Shown: positions 25,384 through 35,311 of the stretch, piece after piece | Layout of the letters: every line of letters starts with the position of its first letter | Position numbering within the stretch: position 1 is the first letter of the stretch | Assembly (NCBI RefSeq): GCF_001655675.1 | Contig: NZ_LYRP01000001.1 | Location: 620,001-684,000, forward strand | DNA from: Mangrovibacter phragmitis | GTDB lineage: Bacteria; Pseudomonadota; Gammaproteobacteria; Enterobacterales; Enterobacteriaceae | Direction: 5' to 3' | Length of the DNA stretch: 64,000 bases | Program-made: the position numbers and the translations under genes | The notes under the pieces: model-generated | Database searches by the model: none | What the model was told of the DNA's origin: nothing | Seen by the model: only the letters and a program-made list of their open reading frames with translations

Positions 25384-26196
25384 ATGGTAAACCCTGAACA
25401 ATTTCTGCCGTTCCAGCCTGCGCTGCAAAATTCGCATCAGCTGAAGAATTACCAACAACAGATGCAGAATTGCCGGGGAATTTCCCATTTCTATTCATTT
25501 ACCACGGATAACAACCTGAATAATGCCCTGGTCATTCCGGATAATTGTATTGATATTTTATTTGACTGCAATACACATCAACCGACCGCTCGGGTATATG
25601 GTACAGTATCTCGTTACAAGCCCGTCGAACTTATTTCTGGCCACCGTTATTTCGGCATCCGCTTTATGCCAGGCATAATGCCAGACTATATTGACCTAAT
25701 ACCAGAAGATATGCCAGATCATGAATATAATTTTTTAGATATTATTCCAGGAGCCACATCAATAATTGAAGACATCGCGTTACGGGAAAACTTTACGCAA
25801 CAAATTAAAGTGTTCAATGAAAGCATGGCAAATAAAGCACTACGCCAGTCATCGCAAATAACACAATACTTAATTACCGAAGTAATGCGTAATAATGGCA
25901 ATATAAAAATTGGCGAACTGGAAAAAGATATTGGTTATTCAAGCCGTAACATCTACCGCATCTTCCTGAATGACACAGGTGTCAGCCTGAAATTATTCAG
26001 CCGTTTCCTGCGTATGCAAATCGCCATCAACATGATTCGCCACCCAGGCAAGCCTTCCCTGACCGACATCGCAACCGAATTAGGGTTCAGTGATCAGTCT
26101 CATTTCATTAAAGATTTCAAAACACTGACAGGTGTCAGTCCACGTAAAATGAAAGCCCAACTCAGTCAGCCTTCTGGATACCTGACCCAGGCCTGA
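25384..26196 (+). CDS. AraC-family transcriptional regulator
   Basis: A 270-residue regulator with an N-terminal sensor domain (about residues 1-155; NALVIPDNCIDILFDCNTHQ and the FGIRFMPG element typical of a group of AraC sensors) and a C-terminal pair of helix-turn-helices (about 165-255; IGELEKDIGYSSRNIYRIF and LTDIATELGFSDQSHFIKDF). GGAG is nine bases before the ATG at 25384; a TTG five codons earlier is too close to it. It converges on the permease gene of the amino-acid operon that follows and may control it. Confidence 0.88.
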   Translation: MVNPEQFLPFQPALQNSHQLKNYQQQMQNCRGISHFYSFTTDNNLNNALVIPDNCIDILFDCNTHQPTARVYGTVSRYKPVELISGHRYFGIRFMPGIMPDYIDLIPEDMPDHEYNFLDIIPGATSIIEDIALRENFTQQIKVFNESMANKALRQSSQITQYLITEVMRNNGNIKIGELEKDIGYSSRNIYRIFLNDTGVSLKLFSRFLRMQIAINMIRHPGKPSLTDIATELGFSDQSHFIKDFKTLTGVSPRKMKAQLSQPSGYLTQA

Positions 26197-26207
26197 CGCC
26201 AAAAATA

Positions 26208-26240
26208 CTAAACCACGCAACGTTACCCTGCGTGGTTTAG
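26208..26240. terminator. Bidirectional terminator, araC-type gene / permease
   Basis: A 12-bp perfect stem CTAAACCACGCA / TGCGTGGTTTAG with a nine-base loop, between two convergent genes. Confidence 0.8.
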
Positions 26241-26286
26241 TGTGATAATGAATGGAGCGTGATAGCGAATGAAACCCTTGTGGCAT

Positions 26287-27696
26287 TCAGGCCCAGGCGC
26301 GTTTTTTGTGTTTTAACTTATATTTAGACCACATATACCCCAGTGGGATAACCAGTACTATCAGCACCGGGATAATATCCACGACACTGGAATCACTGCC
26401 GGTCAGTGCCGTCAGATTATTCATCACCAGCAACACCGTTGCCCCCATCGTCAGTAATGATGCTACCGGAATGTACAATGTATTGAGTTGGCTTTCCTGG
26501 TGCCGGGGCTGGCGGCGGAAGTAGAGGATAACCGCCAGTGAAACCCCTGCCTGCAACAGCAAAATGCACAAGGTGGCAATGGCTGAACCGAATGAAAAGA
26601 CAGCAAGAATAGGATCAAGCCCGGCGGCACCAAAACCAATAATCAGTAGCAACATAATCACACTGTGCACATGGCAGGCGTTGTGCGGGGTGCCATTTTG
26701 TTCATGAACTGCGCACAACTCCTGCCAAATCAACCCGTCGCGCGCCACACTGAAAATATAACGAGAAATATTGTTATGGAAGGCCAGCGCCGCTGCAAAC
26801 AGGCTGGTAATTAACAGGACATTCATAACATCTACTGACCACTGGCCAAGATACTGCCGGGCAATAGTGAACACAAAATTGCCCGGGTCCCTGGCGGCAA
26901 TAGCTTTAATCTCACTGGCCGGGTAAACCTGAGACAGGCACCATGCAGAGAAACAGAAAAAAAGAGCTATCACCACCAGGGAGATAAGCGTCGCACGCGG
27001 TATGGTTTTTTCTGGCTCCCGGCACTCTTCACCATAAATCGCAGTGGATTCAAAACCAATAAACGAGGCAATCGCGAAGACAAATGCTATCCCCAGATTG
27101 CCGTCAAGAAACACCGATGGGCTAAAAGCAGCAAACGAGAGCGGCTGGCCGGTCTGTGTCAGTACCGCGCCGTCCAGCACGAGTGTTATGGCAATCTCGC
27201 ACAACATCAGCACGCCCAGTAATTTGCCCCCGACTTCAATTTTACGCACACTCATTACCCATACCAGTAACAATGACAGCGCACTCAGGATCCACCAGGG
27301 AATATCCAGGTGAAAATGCGCCTGTACAAACAGGCTCAGAAAAAAACCCGCCATTGCCACTACAGCCAGTTGCACACAGATATAAGCAAACAAAGCAATA
27401 AACGAGGCCGACGAACCAATATTCTCGCCCATCCCCGCTGCAATATACGCATAAAATGCGCCGGTGTTATTCACGTAACGGCTCATCGTAATATAGCCGA
27501 CCGAGAACAGCCCAAGAATAATACTTGCGGCAATATACGTCGTTGCCATCCCGGCACCATTACCGGATAAAATAGCAATTGGCAATCCGCCTACGATACC
27601 CGTTAATGGTGAGGCTGCCGCCACCACAAAAAACACCAGCGCAAACACACCCAGTGTATTTTTCCTCAACCCCTGAACTTCGGTTTCATTATTCAT
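26287..27696 (-). CDS. APC-family amino acid/amine permease
   Basis: A 469-residue transporter with about 12 hydrophobic segments spanning residues 12-455. The first membrane helix carries AAASPLTGIVGGLPIAILSG and the sixth contains ASFIGFESTAIYGEECREPE, both APC hallmarks. AAGGTGA precedes the ATG. It is the last gene after a FAD oxidoreductase and an ornithine-cyclodeaminase-like gene on the same strand, so it likely imports their substrate, an amino acid or amine. Confidence 0.9.
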   Translation of the reverse strand: MNNETEVQGLRKNTLGVFALVFFVVAAASPLTGIVGGLPIAILSGNGAGMATTYIAASIILGLFSVGYITMSRYVNNTGAFYAYIAAGMGENIGSSASFIALFAYICVQLAVVAMAGFFLSLFVQAHFHLDIPWWILSALSLLLVWVMSVRKIEVGGKLLGVLMLCEIAITLVLDGAVLTQTGQPLSFAAFSPSVFLDGNLGIAFVFAIASFIGFESTAIYGEECREPEKTIPRATLISLVVIALFFCFSAWCLSQVYPASEIKAIAARDPGNFVFTIARQYLGQWSVDVMNVLLITSLFAAALAFHNNISRYIFSVARDGLIWQELCAVHEQNGTPHNACHVHSVIMLLLIIGFGAAGLDPILAVFSFGSAIATLCILLLQAGVSLAVILYFRRQPRHQESQLNTLYIPVASLLTMGATVLLVMNNLTALTGSDSSVVDIIPVLIVLVIPLGYMWSKYKLKHKKRAWA

Positions 27697-27942
27697 ATTT
27701 CACCTTACACGATGATGTAATAATGCAGGCATCCACTGAACTCCGGTTTCAGGCATCAATATGCTGATATCTTGTTACCGGTTGTCTTATATGGGACGAT
27801 AATTTTAATTTTTCACACTTGCCAAAAAGAAAATAGAAAAATTCAGACAACCACACCGTGCAGCACATGCGCAATATCGGTGCATATCTTTAACAAAATG
27901 CTATCAAAGTGTTATTCAAGACTGTTTATGCCAGTAAGTACA

Positions 27943-29241
27943 TCAGGCAGCAAACCGGCTGAACTGATATGGCGCAGGGTCCACCACCGGTGTGGTATTG
28001 CTGATTAAATCTGCGGCCAGTTGCCCTGCAGCCGGAGAAGTGCCAAAACCATGCCCGGAAAACCCTGTTGCCACAGTCAGCCCTGGCAGTTGCGATACCG
28101 GGCCAATGACCGGGTTGGAATCGGGGGTGACATCTATCATTCCCGCCCATGACCAGGCAACCTGTACATCACGAAACACCGGCCAGGCCGCACTCAGGTT
28201 TGCCAGCGCATCCTGGTTTAACTGGTGGTTTACTGGCGGGTCCATCGTACGTATTTGCTCAAAAGGCGAAAGCTGGTTACTGCGCCAGCGCCGCTTCAGC
28301 GCCAGGTCATGGAAAAAATGCCGCCCCAGCGAAATGCGCAGGTTCCCGCAGGCAGCACGTAATTGCGGTAAATAGCGGTGCCCGAGTAATAAGTGATCCA
28401 GGCTTAACGGTGCGTCCAGCGCGCCACGCTGGGTAATCACAAACCCGCCATCCTGGTGGCGGCGGAATGAAAAATCTGGCGCGCCGACAGCGATGTCCGT
28501 CGGGCCATCCATGGGTTTGGTGCGTAAAACGGAACAAATTAATGGCAGGGTTGGTAAAGCGATACCGTGATTTCCGAGGAAACGGCGCGACCACAGGCCT
28601 CCGGCCAGTAAAACCTGGTCACACTGTACTTCACCTTGTTCCGTAACCACTCCGCTCACTCTGCCTGCTGACGTGGCAAGCGCACGCACGGCACAGTTTT
28701 CAACAATAACCACACCTTTCGCCATTGCGGCTTTTGCTATCGCACTGGCGGCAAGTGTTGGTTCAGCCCGGCCATCAGACGGGGTATACACACCTCCGGC
28801 CCATTTCTCCACACCACCGGGCACATGGTCGCCAATTTGCCGGGTACTGAGTAACTGGCTGTCCAGCCCAAGGTGCGCAACCGATGCCAGCCACTGTTCA
28901 TGCTGGGCCAGTTGTGCCTCATTGCGGGCAATAAACATGATTCCGGCCTGGCGGTACCCCACATCACTACCGACTCTTGCAGACATTTGCGCCCACAGCT
29001 TATCTGCCGCGCGGGCCAGGGGCACATCCTCAGCCAGGCGGCTGGTTTTACGTACCCACCCCAGGTTACGTGAAGACTGCTCTGCTGCAAGATGACCTTT
29101 TTCAATCACCACCACTGGAATCTGGCGTTCTGCCAGTGTCAATGCGGCGCACAGACCGACAATTCCGCCACCAATCACTACCACGGTGGTTTTTTCAGGC
29201 AACCGGGTTGCGGTTTGCACCGGCGTTACGGGTGGAACCAT
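27943..29241 (-). CDS. FAD-dependent amino acid/amine oxidoreductase (DAO fold)
   Basis: A 432-residue flavoenzyme. The FAD-binding loop is VVVIGGGIVGLCAALTLAER at about residue 20-40, and the C-terminal glycine-rich part ATGFSGHGFGTSPAAGQLAA near 400 closes the FAD site. The family includes D-amino-acid and glycine/sarcosine oxidases. The ATG at 29241 has AGAGG eight bases upstream, better than the one seven codons earlier. It lies 82 bases after an ornithine-cyclodeaminase-like gene; such pairs are sometimes annotated as two-subunit amine oxidases. The exact substrate is unknown. Confidence 0.87.
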   Translation of the reverse strand: MVPPVTPVQTATRLPEKTTVVVIGGGIVGLCAALTLAERQIPVVVIEKGHLAAEQSSRNLGWVRKTSRLAEDVPLARAADKLWAQMSARVGSDVGYRQAGIMFIARNEAQLAQHEQWLASVAHLGLDSQLLSTRQIGDHVPGGVEKWAGGVYTPSDGRAEPTLAASAIAKAAMAKGVVIVENCAVRALATSAGRVSGVVTEQGEVQCDQVLLAGGLWSRRFLGNHGIALPTLPLICSVLRTKPMDGPTDIAVGAPDFSFRRHQDGGFVITQRGALDAPLSLDHLLLGHRYLPQLRAACGNLRISLGRHFFHDLALKRRWRSNQLSPFEQIRTMDPPVNHQLNQDALANLSAAWPVFRDVQVAWSWAGMIDVTPDSNPVIGPVSQLPGLTVATGFSGHGFGTSPAAGQLAADLISNTTPVVDPAPYQFSRFAA

Positions 29242-29323
29242 AATGTACCTCTTGTTTATCATTCAGGTTGCGCGGGGTAATCCGCTAAATGCAGCCGGTT
29301 TGGGCTGCGTTCCCGTAACAGCT

Positions 29324-30463
29324 TCAGCGTAAGGCCGGGGTTTCCCACAGATTCAGGCTCACACCAATCCCTTTTTTTACTGCGTTGCGGTACACCACCG
29401 TTCCCCAGGCAACATCTTCAACTGGCATTCCGCCCACCGACATAATGATAATTTCCTCATCGTTCTGGCGACCAGGCGCATCACCAGCCACAATACGTCC
29501 AATGTCCTCCAGTTGCCCTGCCGCCATTTGCCCCTGAGCCACCATGTCCATAAAACGCACACCAATAACCGGAATATGGTGATGAGCAGGTTTGGGGACT
29601 TCCTCAAACCAGGCGCGATACAACCCGGTGTTATCCAGCACCTTGCGTACATCGTCCTGTTCCATACCTTCATCAAGCCGGCAGGCGGCGGGCATGGCTA
29701 AAAACGCACCAGGTTTAACCCACTCCCGTTTCACCACCGGATAGGTTGCCGGGTCACCCACTTCGCCGGAACTGCAATAGGTGACAATATCCGCGCCCCG
29801 CACCACTTCCTCCAGGCTGTTGACCACCTCAATGGTGGTAATTTGCGGCCAGGTTTCCGTTACCCAGGTAATAAAGTTATCCAGGCTATGGCGCCCACGG
29901 CCTTTCACTTTGATGGTATGAACACTCGGGCATACGGCAAGAAACGCGGCTACAGCGGTTTTTCCCATCACACCCGGGCCAAGCAACCCAATCACTTCAG
30001 CATCTTTGCGCGCCAGGTGCCGGGCCCCAACCCCCGGTACCGCCCCGGTGCGGTAAGCTGAAAGTAAATTTGCCGACATATGCGCCAGGGGTGCGCCCGT
30101 GTCGGCGTCGCTGAGAGTGAACATCAAAATGGACCGGGGCAGGCCTTTTTCCCGGTTAGCGATATTTGAGCCATACCATTTCACGCCTGCGGTACCGAAC
30201 TGACCACCCAGATAAGCGGGCATCGCCATTAACCGACGATCTGCCGTAGGTTTTGGCATGGAGGGGAAAGGTGAATGTTCAGGGAATGTCACCATGGCAC
30301 CATGCGAGTCGTTATTGGCACCGGCCATCCGGTAATCACCGTGGTACAACAGGCCAAACATGGCTTCCATGGTATCCACACAGGCAGCCATATCGGTAAC
30401 ACCAGCGCGGATCATGTCCTGCTCGGAGAGGTAGAGAAAATCAATGCGCGTATTTTCAGCCAT
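29324..30463 (-). CDS. Ornithine cyclodeaminase/mu-crystallin family protein
   Basis: A 379-residue NAD(P)-binding protein. Substrate-side residues lie in RRLMAMPAYLGGQFGTAGVKW (about 76-95), and the Rossmann loop is GLLGPGVMGKTAVAAFLA near 160. The family holds ornithine cyclodeaminase, ketimine reductases and alanine dehydrogenase; the longer chain here matches the type often annotated as tyramine oxidase subunit B. It is the first gene of the operon with the FAD oxidoreductase and permease. Its promoter lies in 30464-30700. Confidence 0.85.
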   Translation of the reverse strand: MAENTRIDFLYLSEQDMIRAGVTDMAACVDTMEAMFGLLYHGDYRMAGANNDSHGAMVTFPEHSPFPSMPKPTADRRLMAMPAYLGGQFGTAGVKWYGSNIANREKGLPRSILMFTLSDADTGAPLAHMSANLLSAYRTGAVPGVGARHLARKDAEVIGLLGPGVMGKTAVAAFLAVCPSVHTIKVKGRGRHSLDNFITWVTETWPQITTIEVVNSLEEVVRGADIVTYCSSGEVGDPATYPVVKREWVKPGAFLAMPAACRLDEGMEQDDVRKVLDNTGLYRAWFEEVPKPAHHHIPVIGVRFMDMVAQGQMAAGQLEDIGRIVAGDAPGRQNDEEIIIMSVGGMPVEDVAWGTVVYRNAVKKGIGVSLNLWETPALR

Positions 30464-31045
30464 AGTCCTGTTCCTTGTTTGCAGTGGTTTATTGTTATTG
30501 CTGTTGCGATGTCTTACTGTTCCGCCAGCTATTTGCCAGGCAAAGCATTAGCGGTTTCAGGCATCATTCACGAGCAGCAAACAGAAAAATAGAAAAAATC
30601 GGACAACGAAAAACAGCGCGGACAGGCACCACGAAAATAGCCGTAAATTATTATTCGTGACACAGATGCATTAACAAGACAGGGAAATGAACACTAAAAT
30701 AGCAAAAGCATGTAAATACAGTGATAAAGTCGACAGCCAGTATACAAAAGTCGGGATCATTTTTATTGCGGGGAAAACATCCCCAATGGCGGCCAAACCA
30801 GACAGTCACCAAACCTCTGCCCAATTAACCTTATCAACATGACGTAACGCCCGGTAACAACTGTGGATTAATCATGAAACTTGTCGTTGTCTGATTGAGT
30901 CTGGCAGTTCACGCCCCTACTATGCCATTAAGGATATACCCGCAGTGTTCGCGCCCTGCCCGTTTTTGGCAAGGCAAACGTCCAGGGTATAGCACACGGT
31001 GCTCCGCAGTACAGGACGCGTCGTATTGACAAAGGCAGGTTGTAT
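30464..31045. other. Divergent promoter region
   Basis: No gene is supported in about 580 bases. The left part is AT-rich and should hold the promoter of the minus-strand amine operon; the right part leads to the small His-rich protein gene, with CAGGT as its ribosome site at 31036-31040. Confidence 0.5.
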
Positions 31046-31459
31046 ATGAAAAAGATTTCTTTGCTAATGCTGTTTACCGCAGCACTAACCAGCCTGGCTC
31101 CGCTCGCCCAGGCTCACCCGGGTCCATTTTTTGCCCATGGCCCGGATCCATTTTTTCACCATGGTCCGGCACCTTTTTTTCACCCCGGTCACCGGGTGGA
31201 TATCCTGCCGGGTATTGCCACTGCACTACTGATTGGCGGGCTGACATACTATGTGGTAAACGGTATTTACTACCAGCGCCAGAATGACCACTATGTTGTA
31301 GTAGAGCCACCGGCCACTACCGTCGTGGAAGTGCCGTCATCGGGTGCACTCCACCCGCTCGATTTTAATGGCCGCCGTTATTACGTAAGTGACGGTCACT
31401 ACTATGAACGGGACGTGGCAGGTCATTATATTGAAGTACCACGCCCTGCAGGCCTGTAA
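31046..31459 (+). CDS. Small His/Pro-rich exported protein, DUF6515-like
   Basis: A 137-residue protein with a signal peptide ending AQA at about residue 23. The mature N-terminus has imperfect repeats of HGPxPFF (HGPDPFFHHGPAPFFHPGH), which could bind metal. A hydrophobic segment follows (ILPGIATALLIGGLTYYVV, about 55-75), then a domain with HPLDFNGRRYYVSDGHYYER, as in DUF6515 proteins. It is likely periplasmic or membrane-bound. Function is unknown. It converges on the GntR gene, 20 bases apart. Confidence 0.75.
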   Translation: MKKISLLMLFTAALTSLAPLAQAHPGPFFAHGPDPFFHHGPAPFFHPGHRVDILPGIATALLIGGLTYYVVNGIYYQRQNDHYVVVEPPATTVVEVPSSGALHPLDFNGRRYYVSDGHYYERDVAGHYIEVPRPAGL

Positions 31460-31479
31460 CCGCCAGGGTTTTGGAGCAA

Positions 31480-32130
31480 TTACCGGCTGCGCGCCAGCGC
31501 AGCCAGAATAGTGCGTTCAGAAATATTCAGGTAGGTTTCAAGGGTAGCCGCCGCATTATCATTCTCACCCGCTTTCAGCAATAAGATTATCCCCGCGTTT
31601 TTCTCCACATAGGGTGAATGCAGCATCTCTTTATCCGCCAGTTGCCCAAAGGCCAGGCGTAACTCTGCGGAAATATGCTGGTACAGCCGCATCAGGCGCT
31701 CGCTGTCTGAAAGTGCAACAATGGCTGCATGAAACTGCATATTCGCGGTGCCCACTTCCCCCCAGTCTTCGTCCCGCAAAGCACGACGCGCGTCATCAAC
31801 AGCACGCTCCATCATGGTAATCGCCGGGTGGTATGGGTAAGCATTACGCAATGCATCACATTCAATCAACCGCCGGATGCGGTAAATATCTATGATATCG
31901 GCATCTTTGGGCACCGCCACGCAAACGCCCCGGTTTGGCTGGTAACGCAACAGCCCTTCCTGAGTAAGCAAACGAAAAACTTCGCGTAACGTGTTACGCG
32001 AAATATCCAACTGACTGGTTAATTCCCTTTCCGAGAGGCGGGCTCCAGGCAGTAACTCGCCGGCAATAATTTTCTGACGTAATGCCTGAGCAATCATTTC
32101 GCTCAGTACAGGCTCTGCAGGTTCTCTCAT
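31480..32130 (-). CDS. GntR/FadR-family regulator of the pxp-like operon
   Basis: A 216-residue regulator: winged helix at about residues 8-75 (LSERELTSQLDISRNTLREV) and FCD helical domain at about 80-205 with Asp/His metal candidates (ANMQFHAAIVALSD). The ATG at 32130 follows GAGAGG; the frame extends to 32154. It is divergent from the lactam/biotin operon, and an inverted repeat TATTGTTCA / TGAACAATA lies between them, so it is the likely local repressor. B. subtilis has KipR at its corresponding locus, but that is of another family. Confidence 0.87.
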   Translation of the reverse strand: MREPAEPVLSEMIAQALRQKIIAGELLPGARLSERELTSQLDISRNTLREVFRLLTQEGLLRYQPNRGVCVAVPKDADIIDIYRIRRLIECDALRNAYPYHPAITMMERAVDDARRALRDEDWGEVGTANMQFHAAIVALSDSERLMRLYQHISAELRLAFGQLADKEMLHSPYVEKNAGIILLLKAGENDNAAATLETYLNISERTILAALARSR

Positions 32131-32360
32131 CTGCCTCTCACCAACGGGGAACAAGCGGCAATATTCCCATAATCCAGCAGGAGCAGCAACTTACCCGCCC
32201 ACCTCCCCGGCATTATTACAGACAAAACAGCGCACAACGCACCAGGCCAGTGCATCCAACGCCTCATTGCTGTGCACCGCTGTTTTTGTGTGTTGCTTCA
32301 CTCTTTCAAAACTATGCATTAACAAATATTTTACATCTGCATTTTTTCCGCTATGGTCAA

Positions 32361-32397
32361 TATTGTTCAACAATTTATTTTTTATTGATGAACAATA
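32361..32397. promoter_or_regulatory. Candidate operator of the GntR regulator
   Basis: Nine-base arms TATTGTTCA (32361-32369) and TGAACAATA (32389-32397) form an inverted repeat with 19 bases between. The left arm is part of the perfect palindrome TTGTTCAACAA (32363-32373), a typical GntR half-site pattern. It lies about 75-110 bases before the transporter start. Confidence 0.65.
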
Positions 32398-32469
32398 AAA
32401 TAAATTTAACCCAACAATGGAATGATTTTTGCTTAACAACATGACATCCCCCCGACTGGAGTGCATGCA

Positions 32470-33714
32470 ATGGCAGTTGATAACATTAATCAGCAACAAA
32501 GCTTTGTTCAAAACCGGCGTTCATCACTTCTCGCCGCCATATTCCTGATGGCCACCTCGGCAATCGGCCCGGGTTTTATTACCCAAACCGCTACTTTCAC
32601 CGCTACCCTGGGCGCGGCATTCGCGTTTGGTATTCTGGCATCTGTCGTGATTGACTTTGTCGTACAGCAAAATATCTGGCGCGTGGTAACACTGACACAA
32701 ATGAACGCAGCAGCAGTAGCTAACCGGGCCATCCCAGGCAGTGGCTACCTGCTGGCGGTGCTGGTTATCTTTGGTGGGCTGGTGTTCAACATTGGCAACA
32801 TCGCGGGTGCCGGTTTAGGGCTGAATGCCTTGTTTGGCCTGAGCCCTAAACTGGGTGGGCTTATCAGCGCAGGTATTGCGATTTATATTTTTGCTTCACG
32901 CCGTGCCGGTGTGGCGCTTGACCGCATGCTTATTGTGCTGGGAATTGTCATGATAGTGCTGACACTCTATGTGGCACTGGTTTCACACCCACCATTAGGC
33001 ATGGCACTGCGCGAGACGGTATTCCCCAGCAATATTAACTTTGCGGCAATCACCACCATCGTTGGCGGCACGGTTGGTGGTTACATCAGCTACGCGGGGG
33101 CTCACCGCCTGCTGGATAAAGGTATCAGCGGCAAAGAACATATCAAAGAAGTCTCTGCAGCCGCCAACCGCGGGATTATTGTGGTCGGTATCATGCGTTA
33201 TGTGCTGTTTCTGGCTATTTTTGGCGTAGTCGCCAGTGGCGTAACCATTGATCTCTCCAGCCACAATGCGAACCCGGCTTCTCAGGCTTTCCTGGCAGCG
33301 GCCGGTAACGTTGGCCTGCGCATTTTTGGCGTTGTACTGTGGGCAGCCGCGCTTTCCAGTGTGATAGGTGCAGCATGGACATCCGTTTCCTTCATTTCCG
33401 TTTTCCGCCCGGGGATTACTGAGCGCCAGCGCAATATCGCCACACTGGTATTTATTGCATTCACCCTGGCCGTGTATCTGTCCCTGGGTACAGCCCCCAC
33501 CGCCCTGCTGGTGTTTGCTGGCGGGTTCAATGGTCTGGTGCTTCCACTGGGCTTAACCTTATTTCTGTGGGTTGGCTGGCGTCGGGCAGACCTGATGGAC
33601 GGTTACCGCTACCCACGCTGGTTGCTGTGGCTGGGTCTGATAACCTGCATTATGACCTGGTATATGGCTATCATGTCGGTTTCCACTATTTTTAATTTCC
33701 TGAAAATTGCATAA
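32470..33714 (+). CDS. NRAMP-like transporter (YcsG-type)
   Basis: A 414-residue inner-membrane protein with about 11 hydrophobic segments. The N-terminal helix has [20 protein letters not shown], the place where true NRAMPs bear the metal-binding DPGN; here it is GPGF, so it probably does not carry divalent metals. YcsG-type members occur beside PxpA homologues. The likely cargo is the substrate of this operon, such as 5-oxoproline or a related lactam. The ATG at 32470 is nine bases after CTGGAG. It is the first gene of a five-gene operon. Confidence 0.83.
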   Translation: MAVDNINQQQSFVQNRRSSLLAAIFLMATSAIGPGFITQTATFTATLGAAFAFGILASVVIDFVVQQNIWRVVTLTQMNAAAVANRAIPGSGYLLAVLVIFGGLVFNIGNIAGAGLGLNALFGLSPKLGGLISAGIAIYIFASRRAGVALDRMLIVLGIVMIVLTLYVALVSHPPLGMALRETVFPSNINFAAITTIVGGTVGGYISYAGAHRLLDKGISGKEHIKEVSAAANRGIIVVGIMRYVLFLAIFGVVASGVTIDLSSHNANPASQAFLAAAGNVGLRIFGVVLWAAALSSVIGAAWTSVSFISVFRPGITERQRNIATLVFIAFTLAVYLSLGTAPTALLVFAGGFNGLVLPLGLTLFLWVGWRRADLMDGYRYPRWLLWLGLITCIMTWYMAIMSVSTIFNFLKIA

Positions 33715-33722
33715 GGCTGCCT

Positions 33723-34496
33723 ATGAATACCATTGATATTAATAGCGATCTTGGCGAAAGCTTTGGTCAGTGGCATATGGGTGATGACGCACGCATGCTG
33801 ACTGTGGTGAGTAGCGCAAATATTGCCTGTGGTTTCCATGCCGGTGACCCGGCGGGGATGCGGGCCACACTCAAGGCCGCTGCCGCCAATCAGGTGTGTT
33901 GTGGCGCGCATGTGGGCTATCCGGATTTACAGGGTTTTGGCCGCCGGGAAATGAACATGGCAGATGACGACCTGACTGCCAGCGTAATTTACCAGATTGG
34001 CGCACTGGCGGGCCTTGCCCGTGCAGCAGGTACCAGAGTGAGCTATGTCAAACCCCATGGGGCGTTATACAACACCATTGCCCACGACAGGCGCCAGGGG
34101 ATGGCGGTCATTAATGCGATTAAAGACTATGATGCCCGTTTACCACTGGTGGTGCTTGCCGGTTCTCCCCTGGCACAGCTTGCCCGCGAGCAGGGGTTGC
34201 AGGTTGTAGCTGAAGCCTTTGCCGACCGGGCCTACCACCAGGACGGCACGCTGGTTTCACGCAGGGAAGCCGGTGCCGTGCTACACGATACACAGGCCAT
34301 TGCCCGCCGTATGGTGCAACTGGTGCGTGAAGGCGGCGTGGTGTCAGTTGAAGGTGTGTTTACGCCCATATCCGCCCAAAGTATCTGCGTGCATGGTGAT
34401 TCCCCGGGTGCCGTAGAGATGGCAATTAAAGTGCGGGCAGCGCTGGAGCAGGAAGGTATCCACATTGCGCCTTTTTGCCAGGGAGAGCAGAGATGA
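33723..34496 (+). CDS. pxpA: 5-oxoprolinase subunit A (LamB/YcsF)
   Basis: A 257-residue protein of the LamB/YcsF family. Motifs: [11 protein letters not shown] (residues 5-15), [12 protein letters not shown] (about 37-48), [16 protein letters not shown] and KPHGALYN, with Asp and His that line the active site. In E. coli PxpA acts with PxpB and PxpC to open 5-oxoproline to glutamate using ATP. Spacing of eight bases from the transporter and a four-base overlap with the next gene show one operon. Confidence 0.93.
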   Translation: MNTIDINSDLGESFGQWHMGDDARMLTVVSSANIACGFHAGDPAGMRATLKAAAANQVCCGAHVGYPDLQGFGRREMNMADDDLTASVIYQIGALAGLARAAGTRVSYVKPHGALYNTIAHDRRQGMAVINAIKDYDARLPLVVLAGSPLAQLAREQGLQVVAEAFADRAYHQDGTLVSRREAGAVLHDTQAIARRMVQLVREGGVVSVEGVFTPISAQSICVHGDSPGAVEMAIKVRAALEQEGIHIAPFCQGEQR

Positions 34497-35299
34497 ACCT
34501 GAATTACCCTGCAACACCGCAAGCGCTGGAAGAAGCGGCACAGGCACGCCTGCGTATTCGTAAAGGTTACGACAAACCGACAGCCGGGATGGCGCCGGGC
34601 ATGACCCAGGCAAATATGATAGCCCTGCCACAGGACTGGGCATTTGATTTTCTGCTCTACGCGCAACGCAACCCACAAAGTTGCCCGGTGCTTGATGTCC
34701 TCGAAGCCGGGCAATGCCATACCATGCTGGCAGCCGGAAGCCGGGTGGATACGGACATTCCACGTTACCGGGTATGGCGCAATGGTGAACTGACAGAAGA
34801 AGTCACCGATGCCCGGGAAATCTGGCAAAGCCACCCGGACCTGGTCACTTTTTTGATTGGCTGCAGCTTCACATTCGAGACACCACTGATACAGGCAGGT
34901 ATTGATGTCCGCCATATCAGCGAAGGTTGCAATGTGCCGATGTACCGGACCAACCGCCCTTGCCGTGAGGCAGGCAGGCTGAAAGGCGAACTGGTGGTCT
35001 CCATGCGGCCGGTTCCGGCTCACCAGGTTGCCGCTGCTGTCACTATTACTGCCCGTTACCCGGCCGTACATGGCGCACCAGTACATATTGGTGAACCACA
35101 AGCGCTGGGTATTCAGGACATCAGCAAACCTGACTTTGGCGACCCGGTAACTCTCCGCCCGGGAGAAGTACCGGTGTTCTGGGCCTGTGGCGTAACACCG
35201 CAGGCGGCGGTGATGGCATCGCGGGTGCCATTTGCTGTAAGCCATGCCCCCGGGCACATGTTTATCACCGATATTCCGGACGCCGCCTGGCAACAATAA
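34493..35299 (+). CDS. DUF1445 (YcsI/D-glutamate cyclase family) protein
   Basis: A 268-residue protein of the DUF1445 family, named putative hydro-lyase in bacteria; the human relative DGLUCY is a D-glutamate cyclase forming 5-oxo-D-proline. Visible family blocks are [44 protein letters not shown] and [12 protein letters not shown]. The ATG at 34493 overlaps the stop codon of pxpA (ATGA) and follows GGGAGAG; a TTG six codons earlier is less likely. Presence beside PxpA fits conversion between glutamate and its lactam. Confidence 0.9.
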   Translation: MNLNYPATPQALEEAAQARLRIRKGYDKPTAGMAPGMTQANMIALPQDWAFDFLLYAQRNPQSCPVLDVLEAGQCHTMLAAGSRVDTDIPRYRVWRNGELTEEVTDAREIWQSHPDLVTFLIGCSFTFETPLIQAGIDVRHISEGCNVPMYRTNRPCREAGRLKGELVVSMRPVPAHQVAAAVTITARYPAVHGAPVHIGEPQALGIQDISKPDFGDPVTLRPGEVPVFWACGVTPQAAVMASRVPFAVSHAPGHMFITDIPDAAWQQ

Positions 35300-35311
35300 T
35301 AAGGATGTAAC

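Noticed and set aside
34232..35296. 354-codon minus-strand frame
   Set aside because: It lies wholly opposite pxpA and the DUF1445 gene, both of which have clear family motifs; it is an antisense shadow of GC-rich codons.
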